From: Microcoleus sp. FACHB-DQ6
Lineage (GTDB): Bacteria; Cyanobacteriota; Cyanobacteriia; Cyanobacteriales; Microcoleaceae
Assembly: GCA_014695175.1 (NCBI GenBank)
Contig: JACJNV010000107.1
Span: 1 to 32,379, forward strand
DNA length: 32,379 bases
Direction: 5' to 3'
The notes under the pieces were generated by a model, which was given only the letters and a program-made list of their open reading frames with translations, made no database searches and was not told the origin of the DNA. Both the position numbers and the translations under genes were made by a program. Each line of letters starts with the position of its first letter. Position 1 is the stretch's first letter. Of the stretch, positions 15,401 to 22,880 are shown piece by piece.

Positions 15401-16208
15401 TACACAGATGATTCTGTTGGCGATCGAGGATATCACGCAGCAAAAACAGTTCGAGACAGAACGCAGCCTTCGGATTCAAGAACAATCGGCTCGTGCGGCT
15501 GCTGAGGAGGCCAACCGCATCAAAGATGAGTTTTTGTCCGTCCTCTCTCACGAACTGCGGACGCCGCTCAATGCGATGATTGGCTGGACACAGTTGCTGC
15601 GCCTGAAAAAATTTGACGAGACTAAAACCGAGGAGGCGCTAAAAACGATCGAGCGCGCCGCCAAAGCACAAAACCAGCTCATCGATGACATCTTAGACGT
15701 TTCGCGGATTACCACAGGCAAATTTCGGCTCAATCCTTCTGAAATTGAGATCGATCCACTGGTTGAAAATGCGATCGGGGTGATTCGTTTCGCCGCAGAA
15801 GCCAAAAATATTCAAATTGAATCCAGGCTAAGTCCTTTAAAACCAAAAATTTTGGGCGATCCAAGTCGCTTACAACAGGTGCTGTGGAATCTACTTTCAA
15901 ACGCCATTAAATTCACCCCAGCCGGAGGAAAAATTGACATCTCATTAGACTACATGGATGGAATCGCTGAAATCCAAGTTAGCGATACTGGTAAGGGGAT
16001 TGACCCTAATTTTCTCCCCTATGTGTTCGATCGCTTCCGTCAGGCCGATAGTAGCTACTCTCGCAGAGACTCTGGATTGGGGCTAGGATTGTCGATCGTC
16101 CGTCATTTAGTAGAACTCCACGGCGGTACAGTTATTGCAACAAGTGCGGGTGAGGGAAAAGGGGCAACGTTTACCGTGAGGTTGCCGCTACGAACGGATA
16201 TCCCATGA
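12453..16208 (+). CDS. CheB-CheR-PAS hybrid sensor histidine kinase
   Basis: A 1251-residue fusion with no transmembrane segment. Residues 30-210 are a CheB methylesterase domain with Ser38 (GIGASAGG), His65 (IIQHM) and Asp157 (GSDGDGA). Residues about 240-510 are a CheR methyltransferase with RRIDRRM and the SAM-binding IAGCSTGEEAYSMAI. Residues about 675-755 form a coiled coil (repeated NEEL..MNEELE and TNEELNTINDELQRRN). Two PAS-like regions follow (about 760-865 and 880-1000), then a HisKA domain with His1033 (LSHELRTPLNAMIGW) and an ATPase domain (NLLSNAIKFTPAGG, then DSGLGLGLSIVRHL). There is no CheB receiver and no terminal receiver, so a separate response regulator is expected but none is nearby. 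The stop codon abuts a 23-unit heptamer array. Confidence 0.93.
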   Translation: MSQNKYSKKSQPKAGIKTERKQQNNQNDLFPVVGIGASAGGLEAFIELLSHLPIDTGMAFVIIQHMLPTQESVLSVILARSTQMPVHEVTDGMLIGPNEVYVIPPNVSMRIDRSMLKLTPRGRGKGVFMSVDIFLLSLAEERGNKAIGVILSGSDGDGAQGLKAIKAAGGITFAQCQDSAQVSSMPNTAAATGQVDFISTPEKIAQKIAELARHPYMVERLLTESTTSEDAIKSEDAIKSKDAIATIYSLLRAATGVDFTYYKQTTLKRRIDRRMFLYKLERIEDYAEYLQNTPAEVTALYHDVLIHVTSFFRDPESFDALITNVFPAIVKDKSPKTPIRIWIAGCSTGEEAYSMAICLLEFLAARSTNLLIQIYATDISESAIAIARTGFYTQAQVADVSAERLHRFFVQVEGGYQITKAVRELCVFAKQNLIADPPFSQMDLIACRNVLIYLGSELQKKLLPMFHYGLRPAGFLLLGTSETVGEFSELFALFDKKNKIYSKKLLSHCLSMDLTASNYPLTPLNPPPLLTESWNEIEMEKQADRIVLNHYAPVGVVINSASEILQFRGQTNAYLEPAPGRASFSLLRMAKEGLRVELRTAIQEASQQKQPIARAGLQVKEGESIRQVGINVIPFQAGAVAKDYFLVLFQEESPTISAMPAADNARVNSDPSQAESLEIARLLEELKTTKEHLGAIVQEHQAANQDLRAANEEILSSNEELQSMNEELETAKEEIQATNEELNTINDELQRRNLESTLVSNDLENLLASINIPILMLGGDLRIRRFTPAIEGIFNLISSDVGRSLSHITHKLIVPDLEQRILEVIRTLNLKVQEVQDRDGRWYDLHIRPYRTIDNKIEGAVLMLVDINELKVSAQHLMEAKNYAETIVETVMQPLVVLDLDLRAITANRSFYETFQVMPSQTEQRSLFDMGNGQWNIPKLRSLLQEILAGTPQFQNFEVEHDFEQIGHKIMLLNARKMPPVGDTQMILLAIEDITQQKQFETERSLRIQEQSARAAAEEANRIKDEFLSVLSHELRTPLNAMIGWTQLLRLKKFDETKTEEALKTIERAAKAQNQLIDDILDVSRITTGKFRLNPSEIEIDPLVENAIGVIRFAAEAKNIQIESRLSPLKPKILGDPSRLQQVLWNLLSNAIKFTPAGGKIDISLDYMDGIAEIQVSDTGKGIDPNFLPYVFDRFRQADSSYSRRDSGLGLGLSIVRHLVELHGGTVIATSAGEGKGATFTVRLPLRTDIP

Positions 16209-16211
16209 TTG

Positions 16212-16372
16212 TTGACTGTTGACTGTTGACTGTTGACTGTTGACTGTTGACTGTTGACTGTTGACTGTTGACTGTTGACTGTTGACTGTTGATTGTTGAC
16301 TGTTGACTGTTGACTGTTGACTGTTGATTGTTGACTGTTGACTGTTGACTGTTGACTGTTGACTGTTGATTG
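16212..16372 (+). repeat. Heptanucleotide array (TTGACTG)23
   Basis: Twenty-three 7-bp units, 161 bp, of which three are TTGATTG variants. This is the classical short tandemly repeated repetitive sequence class of filamentous cyanobacteria. It begins within four bases of the kinase stop codon. Confidence 0.95.
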
Positions 16373-16375
16373 TGA

Positions 16376-16483
16376 GTCAAAAAAATGAAAATTGCGCGAA
16401 TTATTTGTTAGCAGCTTGATTCGACTTTATCAAGGCGATGAAGCGCGGATTTGATATCATTCCGGCGCAACCGGAATTGATAT
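16376..16483 (+). repeat. Hairpin-bearing interspersed element, copy 2
   Basis: Starts GTCAAAAAAATGAAAATTGC and ends CCGGAATTGATAT. The central hairpin can pair GCTTGAT (16414-16420) with ATGAAGC (16438-16444) with one mismatch, or pair CTTGAT with the closer ATCAAG without mismatch. Confidence 0.85.
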
Positions 16484-16513
16484 GACTGTTGACTGTTGAC
16501 TGTTGAAGGAGGG

Positions 16514-16620
16514 GTCAAAAAAATGAAAATTGCGCGAATTATTTGTTAGCAGCTTCATTCGACTTTATCAGGACGATGAAGCGCGGATTTGATATCATTC
16601 CGGCGCAACCGGGATTGTAT
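16514..16620 (+). repeat. Hairpin-bearing interspersed element, copy 3
   Basis: Nearly identical to copy 2 outside the hairpin. Here the arms GCTTCAT (16552-16558) and ATGAAGC (16576-16582) pair perfectly. The terminal palindrome has decayed to CCGGGATTGTATT. Confidence 0.85.
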
Positions 16621-16682
16621 TATTTCTAATCTTATCTCCTGATCTGATATAGTTTCCGGTTGCATCACAATAATAAAATCGA

Positions 16683-16739
16683 GTCAACAGTCAACAGTCA
16701 ACAGTCAACAGTCAACAGTTAACAATCAACAGTCAACAA
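16683..16739 (-). repeat. Heptanucleotide array, inverted orientation (CAGTCAA)8
   Basis: About eight 7-bp units, two of them variants (CAGTTAA, CAATCAA), in the opposite orientation to the 16212 array. The two arrays could pair over a loop of roughly 300 bp. Confidence 0.88.
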
Positions 16740-16768
16740 TGATTGCGCTGCAACCGGAATCGATATAA

Positions 16769-18556
16769 CTATTTACCAACCTTAACCGTATCGCCATCCT
16801 TAAGAAAACCAGCCCCAGTAACAACCACGCGATCGCCCGCCTTCAAACCCTTTTTAACCTCTACCTTAGCAGCAGTCAAATCGCCCACAGCACCCCCGGA
16901 AATTTCCCCTATTTCCACTGGTTGAGCCTGCACCTTGTCCTCGCCGACAAGTTTATAAACCATAGAACTGCCGTCAGGTTGGGGTAAAATAGCTTTAGCG
17001 GGGACTTTCAAACCTTGAGCCGTTGCCGTCGCAATGGATGCGCGCAAGAACATTCCCGATCGCAAAAACTCGCTTGCCGGCAAATCAATCTTCACCGTAG
17101 CTTGCCGATTTTGCGGGTCAACTACCGGCGAAATCTCTCGCACAGTTCCTGACAACTTAATCCGCTTGTCAGAATCCGAAGTAATTTGCACTGCTGTTCC
17201 CGGCCGCACTTGCGAAAGCTGAGTTTCCGGCACTTTCAATTGCAGTTCCAGCTTGTTGCCGCGAATAATCGAAAATAGTTTTTGACTTCCCGAAGAAACA
17301 TCCCCAACTCGACCAATTCTTTCAGCCACAGTGCCGCTATCCGGCGCTCGAACAATTGTTTGTTCTAGTTGAGTTTGTAACTGTTTGACTTGTGCATCAT
17401 TGCTGCGGACACTTGCTGCGTTATTTCCGACATTTGCTCTGGCACTGCTGACACTCGCTCCGGCCGTATTTACTTTAGCACGAGCGCTGGCGAGGGCTGC
17501 TCTAGCCGTACTGATATTAGCTTCAGCAGTAGCTACTTTAGCAATAGAAGATTGCACTTCTTCCGCTGCTTTATTCTGTTCTTGCAAAGCTGTATTCAAG
17601 TCAGCTTTAGCTTTGTTCAAGTCTTGAACAGCAGTCTGCCGTTCCGTCTTTCGCCTTTCTAAATCTTGCTGACTAATTACTCCCTGAGCAGCCAAATCTT
17701 GGGTGCGATTTACTTCTCTTTGAGCTTGATCTAATTTAGCCTGGGCGGAGGCAATGCCGGCTTTAGCTTGAGTGACACCGGCTTTAGCTTGTTCCACACC
17801 GGCCCTTGCCTGGCCCACGCCTGTTTTGGCTTGCGCTGCGTCAGCGATGGCTTTTTCAACGCCAGCTTGGGCTTGAGCAACGCCGGCTTGGGCTTCTTGT
17901 TGGGCTGACTCGGCTTGCTGTACCTGAGCTTGGGCTTGTTCTACCGTAGAATTGGCCGATTGTACTCCCGCAAGCGCTTCGGCAATTTGCGATCGTAGCA
18001 CCGAATCGTCCAAAACCGCCATCGTCTGACCTTTTTTTACCGCATCCCCTTCATTTACCAACACTTGCTTGATTTGCAAACCGTTGGCCTGTGGCAGCAC
18101 TGGCAGCAAGTCATAGGCTGCGACGGTGCCGGTCGCTTCCAGAGTTTCACCCACCTGGGCAGATTCCACAGGCGCCACTGTCACCGTCGGAGCCGCCGCC
18201 TGCTGGTTTACCGGTGGAATTGGAGCTGCGGGACGCGAACTCTGATTGCCCCCAGTCAAGTTGACTGCTAGCAGCGTTGCAGCCACGCCAACCCCTGCGC
18301 CCGCCAACAAGGCAGGCCACCTAATTTCTTTGCGGGGCCCAACTTCAGTTGCTTCTGGTTCCCAAACTTGTTCCCCCTCGATTTCTGGAACTTCCAGCGC
18401 CACTTCTCGTTCATCATCCTCACCGGAGAATTGCCAGCGAGAGTTGTCTGAGACTTCACTTTCAGTTACATCCACTGCTGAGTTCCTGTCGCGCCCGCTC
18501 TCCACGGGGGAAAGGGGTGGCTTTTCTTCGGCTTCTGAAAAAACTTTATTAGTCAC
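16769..18556 (-). CDS. Membrane fusion protein (HlyD/RND efflux adaptor)
   Basis: A 595-residue periplasmic adaptor. An acidic cytoplasmic N-terminus (about 1-75) precedes one transmembrane helix (WPALLAGAGVGVAATLLAVN, near residue 80). A biotinyl-lipoyl half domain follows (VLVNEGDAVKKGQTMAVLDD). Then comes an unusually long alpha-helical hairpin of about 220 residues, full of AQAGV and AKAGV heptads, the second lipoyl half (IVRAPDSGTVAERIGRVGDV), and beta-barrel and membrane-proximal domains ending TGAGFLKDGDTVKVGK. Such adaptors join an inner-membrane pump (RND or ABC) to an outer-membrane channel; neither partner is in this window. The start is GTG at 18554-18556, preceded by AGAGGAA at a good distance. 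The extended acidic N-terminus is unusual for RND adaptors. Confidence 0.9.
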   Translation of the reverse strand: MTNKVFSEAEEKPPLSPVESGRDRNSAVDVTESEVSDNSRWQFSGEDDEREVALEVPEIEGEQVWEPEATEVGPRKEIRWPALLAGAGVGVAATLLAVNLTGGNQSSRPAAPIPPVNQQAAAPTVTVAPVESAQVGETLEATGTVAAYDLLPVLPQANGLQIKQVLVNEGDAVKKGQTMAVLDDSVLRSQIAEALAGVQSANSTVEQAQAQVQQAESAQQEAQAGVAQAQAGVEKAIADAAQAKTGVGQARAGVEQAKAGVTQAKAGIASAQAKLDQAQREVNRTQDLAAQGVISQQDLERRKTERQTAVQDLNKAKADLNTALQEQNKAAEEVQSSIAKVATAEANISTARAALASARAKVNTAGASVSSARANVGNNAASVRSNDAQVKQLQTQLEQTIVRAPDSGTVAERIGRVGDVSSGSQKLFSIIRGNKLELQLKVPETQLSQVRPGTAVQITSDSDKRIKLSGTVREISPVVDPQNRQATVKIDLPASEFLRSGMFLRASIATATAQGLKVPAKAILPQPDGSSMVYKLVGEDKVQAQPVEIGEISGGAVGDLTAAKVEVKKGLKAGDRVVVTGAGFLKDGDTVKVGK

Positions 18557-18672
18557 GGTAGTTCCTCTCGCCAGTATGGGCCTTTCCTTTTTTTTTTATA
18601 TTGTAAAGAAAGATTACGATATTATTTAGTTCATTTTAGCCGAGGGTATCTGGAGTAGCGCTTCCTCCTTTT

Positions 18673-18697
18673 GGGTGAGTATGGCGCCGTTTCACCC
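18673..18697. repeat. GGGTGA...TCACCC hairpin with GGCGCC loop
   Basis: Arms GGGTGA (18673-18678) and TCACCC (18692-18697) enclose GTATGGCGCCGTT. It resembles the widespread GTAGGGTG-type intergenic repeats of cyanobacteria. Confidence 0.45.
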
Positions 18698-18789
18698 TAC
18701 AATGGCAATTTTGATTAAATGTCGATCGAAGTTTGTACGATCGAGATTAAATTTGAGCTGCCTGCGGGGCTAAGAGCTGTATCGTAATT

Positions 18790-18809
18790 TCTAGACAAAT
18801 CTAGACAAA
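18790..18809 (+). repeat. Tandem TCTAGACAAA pair, likely TnpB element left end
   Basis: Two adjacent copies of TCTAGACAAA lie about 60 bp before the TnpB start. The core TCTAGAC recurs in the palindrome near the 3' end of the TnpB gene, which suggests both belong to the element's ends. Confidence 0.45.
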
Positions 18810-18866
18810 ACTCCTCAATCGTCCATAATCAGTAATAGCAAAGCAAATACATCGGAGGTCGAAACG

Positions 18867-20129
18867 ATGCTTATTTCATTCAAAACGGCATTAGTCCTAA
18901 ATAACAAACAGGTAACAGCGTTTCGTAAGCATTGCGGCGTTGCTCGTCATGCCTACAATTGGGGTAATGCAGTAATTCGGGAGATTCTCGAACTCAGAGA
19001 AACCGATAAATCGATTAAAGTGCCTAGCTCGATTGACTTACATAAACGTCTAGTTGCTGAGGTTAAGCCTGAGAATCCCTGGTATTATCAAGTTTCCAAG
19101 GCATCGCCTCAGCAAGCCTTAGCAGAGTTGCGTACAGCCTGGGATAGATGCTTCAAGAAAGTGTCTAAACAACCTCGCTATAAGAAGAAAGGACGTTCAC
19201 ACGATTCTTTTTATTTAGAGCAAGGAACCAAAGCTAAACCAGGAATTCGTAACGATGGCAAGCGAGTCAAGCTTCCTAAAATCGGTTGGGTGAGATTGAC
19301 AGAGGCGTTGCCTGTAAATTCAGTTCATAACTGTGTGATTAGTCGCACAGGTGATAGTTGGTTTATTGCCATCAAGTATGAAATCGAAAAGCCTGTAGTG
19401 GCTACAAATCGACCTACGATAGGTGTTGATATCGGTATCAAAGAATTGGCTGTAACCAGTGATTGCAAGGTGTTTTCCAATCCCAAAGCTTACCGAAGAA
19501 TGAGCAAGAAAATGAAGCGTCTACAGCGTTCTGTCAGTCGCAAGGTCAAAGGCTCTAAAAATCGGTGGTCGGCGATTCGATTACTAGCAAGACATCATGC
19601 AGCCGTTGCCAATATTCGCAAGGACGCGATTCATAAGCTCACGAATCATCTCGCTAAAAACCACAGCGTTGTGAAGATTGAAGACTTGAGTGTCAAAGCT
19701 TTCTTGAAAAATCCTAAGTTGGCAGGCGCTATTGCAGATTGTGGAATGTACGAATTCAAGCGTCAACTAGAGTACAAGACTGAAAAGTTTTCTAGCCAGT
19801 TAATTCTAGTTGATCGTTTCTTTCCTAGCTCTCAAATCTGCTCCGGTTGCCATGTGCATCGTCACAAAATGCCACTTAAAAACCGCGTCTATCATTGTCC
19901 TGAGTGCGGACACACTGAAAACAGAGATTTGAACGCGGCTAAAAATATCGAACGATGGTTTGAAGGAATTTATATTCCGATTAGTTCGGATCAAACGGTA
20001 AGTTCTACCGAGATTGCTTGTGGAGCAGACAAACCTCTTAAGAGTCATCTTGAGACTGCCTTGAAACAGGAAGTAAGCACCGAAACCACCAATGTCCAGT
20101 TAAGTCTAGACTTAGGTAGTTTTGGGTAG
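18867..20129 (+). CDS. tnpB: RNA-guided endonuclease TnpB (IS200/IS605-type, orphan)
   Basis: A 420-residue TnpB. The helical N-terminal part (CGVARHAYNWG, then KASPQQALAELRTAWDRCF) is followed by the RuvC-like nuclease core with Asp188 (GVDIGIKELAV), Glu272 (KIEDLSV) and Asp354 (NRDLNAAKNI). A zinc finger with Cys325/328 and Cys344/347 is inserted before the last Asp. All catalytic residues are present. TnpB proteins cut DNA under guidance of a reRNA made from the 3' end of the element, which promotes keeping the transposon. There is no TnpA, so the unit is an orphan (IS1341-like) that depends on a transposase elsewhere. A CGGAGG ribosome binding site (18853-18858) supports the ATG. The 3' coding end overlaps the expected reRNA region. 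Confidence 0.93.
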   Translation: MLISFKTALVLNNKQVTAFRKHCGVARHAYNWGNAVIREILELRETDKSIKVPSSIDLHKRLVAEVKPENPWYYQVSKASPQQALAELRTAWDRCFKKVSKQPRYKKKGRSHDSFYLEQGTKAKPGIRNDGKRVKLPKIGWVRLTEALPVNSVHNCVISRTGDSWFIAIKYEIEKPVVATNRPTIGVDIGIKELAVTSDCKVFSNPKAYRRMSKKMKRLQRSVSRKVKGSKNRWSAIRLLARHHAAVANIRKDAIHKLTNHLAKNHSVVKIEDLSVKAFLKNPKLAGAIADCGMYEFKRQLEYKTEKFSSQLILVDRFFPSSQICSGCHVHRHKMPLKNRVYHCPECGHTENRDLNAAKNIERWFEGIYIPISSDQTVSSTEIACGADKPLKSHLETALKQEVSTETTNVQLSLDLGSFG

Positions 20130-20130
20130 G
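20000..20130 (+). ncRNA. Probable reRNA (omega RNA) scaffold region of TnpB
   Basis: In IS605-type elements the guide RNA scaffold overlaps the 3' end of tnpB and runs past the right end. Here this region holds the TCTACCGAGATTGCTTGTGG stretch and the perfect palindrome TAAGTCTAGACTTA (20101-20114). The boundary to the guide segment, probably near the TTTTGGGTAG around 20129, is not determined. Confidence 0.4.
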
Positions 20131-20151
20131 TCTTATAGAACGGCATACTGA

Positions 20152-20325
20152 ATATTAGCGCAATGGGCGATCGTCGGGGCGATCGCGATCGCATTGTCTG
20201 TCCCCGAGCGGTTTTGCTGTCACCAACTCATCAATGCTGAGAAAATGCAGTCTAATCTTGAACTGATTATTGCTAATCTATACTCTAATGTGTTTGTCGT
20301 AGAACTCGACAAATCGGCTCAGTAA
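20152..20325 (+). pseudogene. Truncated ORF directly after the TnpB element
   Basis: An open frame of 57 codons without a start reads LAQWAIVGAIAIALSVPERF, continues CCHQLINAEKMQSNLELIIA and ends VFVVELDKSAQ. It starts right after the TnpB right-end region, which suggests its 5' part was removed or separated by the insertion. A hydrophobic segment is followed by a helical one. The family is not recognised, and no matching 5' part is seen upstream of TnpB. Confidence 0.35.
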
Positions 20326-20355
20326 GTTGTACCAGTTTAATTGACAAAAATCACA

Positions 20356-21489
20356 ATGAATAGTCTCTTTTCTCCCCTCCAACAGTTTCTAATTACTTGG
20401 CTGCTAGTGCTAGTGACGGGATGGTTTACCCTGACTGCTGTCAGTTATGTTGGGGAACTGGTCAGCATTTTAGTAACAGCGGGACTCATTGCATTTTTAT
20501 TAAATTATGCAGTAAAAAGACTGCAAGTATTTTTGCCGCGGGGAGTAGCTGCGGCGCTGGTTTATTTAACTGCGGGTGTGATAGTAGTAGTAATCGGTTT
20601 AACTATTGTGCCGCCGGTGTTCAACCAAGCTAGCCAGTTGGGGGTGAGGTTGCCGGAATTGCTGGAGTCGGGGCGGCTGCAGCTAGGTGAATTTCAAGCC
20701 TGGAGTGCGGAGCGCAATTTACCGTTTGACGTGCAAATATTGGAGCAGCAACTGTCAGCTAGAGTCCAGGGAGAAGTCCAGGCGATCGCCGGTACGGGTT
20801 TAGGCTTAGTTGTAGGTACTGTTAACTGGTTTGTGGACTTAATTTTTATTGTGGTGATTTCCTTTTATATGCTCCTAGACGGGAAAAGAGTGTGGCAGGG
20901 TTTGACCAGCATTTTTTCCCCAGAAATTCGCTATGTTTTAACAGAGACTTTGGAGCGAAACCTCCAGCGATTTGTATCGGGACAGTTATTGCTGGGACTA
21001 TTTATGGCCATCTCGCTAACTATGGCTTTTTGGTGGCTGCAAGTTCCGTTTTTTCTGTTGTTTGCCGTGTTTATAGGATTGACGGAAATAATTCCGTTTA
21101 TTGGAGCAACTTTGGGAATTGGCACTGTTAGTATAATTGTAGCGTTTATTGATTGGTGGCTGGCGCTGCAAGTGTTGGTAGTGGCGATCGGTCTTCAGCA
21201 AATCAAGGATAATTTAGTAGCTCCCCGAATCATGGGCAATCTCACCGGATTAAGCCCGGTAATTATTTTCACAGCTTTGCTGTTAGGAGGTAGAGTGGGA
21301 GGATTGTTGGGAGTTATCCTGGCAATTCCGCTAACTGGGGTTGTAAAAAGTATAGTAGAAATTGTACTCAATCCCAAATTGCCACCCCAAACAGGCTCAT
21401 TTTTCTACAACCCTTTTAGCGGCGAGCAATTGGGAAAAATACCAGAAGAGGAAAGTAGAATAATCTTGGTTGCAGATGAACAAAAGTAG
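20356..21489 (+). CDS. AI-2E/PerM family membrane transporter
   Basis: A 377-residue polytopic protein of the AI-2E transporter (PerM/TqsA) family. It has about eight hydrophobic segments: two at the N-terminus, then a soluble region of about 70 residues (LPELLESGRLQLGEFQAW), then five or more helices including GQLLLGLFMAISLTMAFWW. The family's signature is present as GLTEIIPFIGATLG and the LQQIKDNLVAPRIMG segment, followed by GLSPVIIFTALLLGGRVGG. Members have been linked to autoinducer export or Na+/H+ antiport; the substrate here is unknown. ATG 20356 is preferred over an in-frame TTG at 20341. A strong terminator-like hairpin follows. Confidence 0.9.
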   Translation: MNSLFSPLQQFLITWLLVLVTGWFTLTAVSYVGELVSILVTAGLIAFLLNYAVKRLQVFLPRGVAAALVYLTAGVIVVVIGLTIVPPVFNQASQLGVRLPELLESGRLQLGEFQAWSAERNLPFDVQILEQQLSARVQGEVQAIAGTGLGLVVGTVNWFVDLIFIVVISFYMLLDGKRVWQGLTSIFSPEIRYVLTETLERNLQRFVSGQLLLGLFMAISLTMAFWWLQVPFFLLFAVFIGLTEIIPFIGATLGIGTVSIIVAFIDWWLALQVLVVAIGLQQIKDNLVAPRIMGNLTGLSPVIIFTALLLGGRVGGLLGVILAIPLTGVVKSIVEIVLNPKLPPQTGSFFYNPFSGEQLGKIPEEESRIILVADEQK

Positions 21490-21573
21490 TCTAATTTGTG
21501 TAGTAAGTAATTCTGTTATGAAAACTTTTATAAGTCAGGAATTAACTTTTTGCTGCTGAGTCCATTAAGAACA

Positions 21574-21608
21574 GACTAAAGTTTCTACAAAGAACTTTAG
21601 TCTTTATT
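21574..21608 (+). terminator. Intrinsic terminator after the AI-2E family gene
   Basis: GACTAAAGTT (21574-21583) and AACTTTAGTC (21593-21602) form a perfect 10-bp stem with a 9-nt loop, followed by TTTATT. It separates the transporter from the ABC permease gene. Confidence 0.75.
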
Positions 21609-21642
21609 ACTAACCCACTTAAAATCTCAAACCTAAAAACTT

Positions 21643-22710
21643 ATGAAATGGTGGCAAAATCTTAGAAACAATCCTCTAGCTCGGTTGGGAGCCGTGCTGC
21701 TGTTAATTTTTTATACAGTCGCCCTTTTGGCCGAATTTGTGGCACCTTACGACCCCTACGACTCTCAATTAAACGGTTCATTGCTGCCACCGACTCAGAT
21801 TTATTTAAGCACCCAAGATGGGCGCTTTATCGGGCCCCACGTTTATCCGACTACTCAGGGCCCGGTGGATGCGAATACTGGCGCTCGTGAGGTAATTGTA
21901 GACTGGCAAAAACCCTCGGCTCTAGGTTTGTTTGTCAAAGGTTCTCCCTATAAGTTTTTAGGAGTTTTGCCATTAGACAGGCACTTGTTTGGTACTACAG
22001 GAGAAGGCCAAATTAATCTTTTAGGCACAGATGAACAAGCTCGCGATCAATTCAGCCGCTTAGTACACGGCAGCAGAATTAGCCTCTGCATCGGTTTAGT
22101 AGGAATAGCAATTTCTTTCCCCTTGGGATTGTTTATCGGAGGCATATCGGGTTATTTCGGCAGTTGGATTGATAGTATTTTAATGCGTTTCGCCGAAGTA
22201 TTGATGACGATTCCCGGTCTTTATTTATTAGTAGCGCTAGCAGCAGTATTGCCACCGGGATTGACAAGCGCTCAGCGATTTATATTGATTGTGCTGATTA
22301 CTTCATTTATCAGTTGGGCGAGTTTAGCGCGGGTGATTCGGGGTCAGGTACTGTCAATTAAACAGCTAGAATTCGTGCAAGCGGCGCGGGCAATGGGCGC
22401 CAATCCAATTTATATTATTGTCCGCCACGTTTTGCCACAAACTGCTACTTATGTAATTATTTCTGCTACTTTGTCGGTTCCGGGTTTTATTGTGGCGGAG
22501 TCGGTTTTGAGTTTAATTGGCTTGGGAATTCAACAGCCCGATCCTTCTTGGGGAAATTTACTGTCCCTGTCTACTAATGCTTCAATTTTAGTGTTGCAGC
22601 CTTGGTTGGTTTGGCCTCCGGCGATACTGATTATTTTGACTGTTTTGGCGTTTAATCTATTGGGGGATGGGTTGCGGGATGCTCTCGATCCGAGAAGCAT
22701 TCAAAGGTAA
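21643..22710 (+). CDS. ABC transporter permease, DppC/OppC type
   Basis: A 355-residue inner-membrane permease of the peptide/nickel (Dpp/Opp) import class. The first helix (GAVLLLIFYTVALLAEFVAP) is followed by the N-terminal OppC-type region, here enlarged to about 100 residues with periplasmic loop sequence. Five helices follow. The cytoplasmic EAA loop reads EFVQAARAMGANPIYIIVRH and contacts the ATPase. The end, LLGDGLRDALDPRSIQR, is typical of DppC. Its partner permease (DppB type) lies at 29244 on the same strand, and the binding protein and ATPases are outside the window. Substrate is unknown. The stop codon is fused to a palindromic repeat (TAATATCATTTCCGG). Confidence 0.92.
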   Translation: MKWWQNLRNNPLARLGAVLLLIFYTVALLAEFVAPYDPYDSQLNGSLLPPTQIYLSTQDGRFIGPHVYPTTQGPVDANTGAREVIVDWQKPSALGLFVKGSPYKFLGVLPLDRHLFGTTGEGQINLLGTDEQARDQFSRLVHGSRISLCIGLVGIAISFPLGLFIGGISGYFGSWIDSILMRFAEVLMTIPGLYLLVALAAVLPPGLTSAQRFILIVLITSFISWASLARVIRGQVLSIKQLEFVQAARAMGANPIYIIVRHVLPQTATYVIISATLSVPGFIVAESVLSLIGLGIQQPDPSWGNLLSLSTNASILVLQPWLVWPPAILIILTVLAFNLLGDGLRDALDPRSIQR

Positions 22711-22832
22711 TATCATTTCCGGTTACACCGGAATGATGTTGACGGTTCACGGTTGACTGTTCACTGTCAACAGTCAACCGTGAACAGTCAACTCGAATTT
22801 ACTATTCCGATGCTAACGGATTTGATATAATT
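22708..22832. repeat. Composite palindromic repeat after dppC
   Basis: Begins TAATATCATTTCCGG-TTACA-CCGGAATGAT on the stop codon. It continues with TTCACGGTTGACTGTT and its exact reverse complement AACAGTCAACCGTGAA around a CACTGTC loop, and ends with CGGATTTGATATAATTG. It shares its palindrome and TTGACTG units with the repeats at 9405 and 16209. Confidence 0.85.
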
Positions 22833-22880
22833 GGGAGTTAGTAATTTGTAGTTTCCAGGCAGAGCCAGTGTAACAGTTAC

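Larger units (their letters stand above)
16209..16768. repeat. Composite repeat region between convergent genes
   Basis: This 560-bp gap is made almost entirely of repeats: 23 TTGACTG heptamers, element copy 2, three more heptamers, element copy 3, an ATATAGTTTCCGGTTGCATC half-palindrome, and about eight heptamers in the opposite orientation (CAGTCAA). A final TGCAACCGGAATCGATATAA half-palindrome ends at the MFP stop codon. I see no gene. Confidence 0.9.
18557..18866. other. Intergenic region upstream of MFP and TnpB
   Basis: Divergent promoters are expected here. Visible are a T-rich tract (18586-18600), a GGGTGA/TCACCC hairpin (18673-18697) and a tandem TCTAGACAAA pair (18790-18809) that probably belongs to the left end of the TnpB element. 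The exact left end cannot be fixed from one copy. Confidence 0.55.

Noticed and set aside
16171-16380. Minus-strand ORF of NSQQSTV repeats
   Set aside because: Translation of the TTGACTG heptamer array; no gene features.
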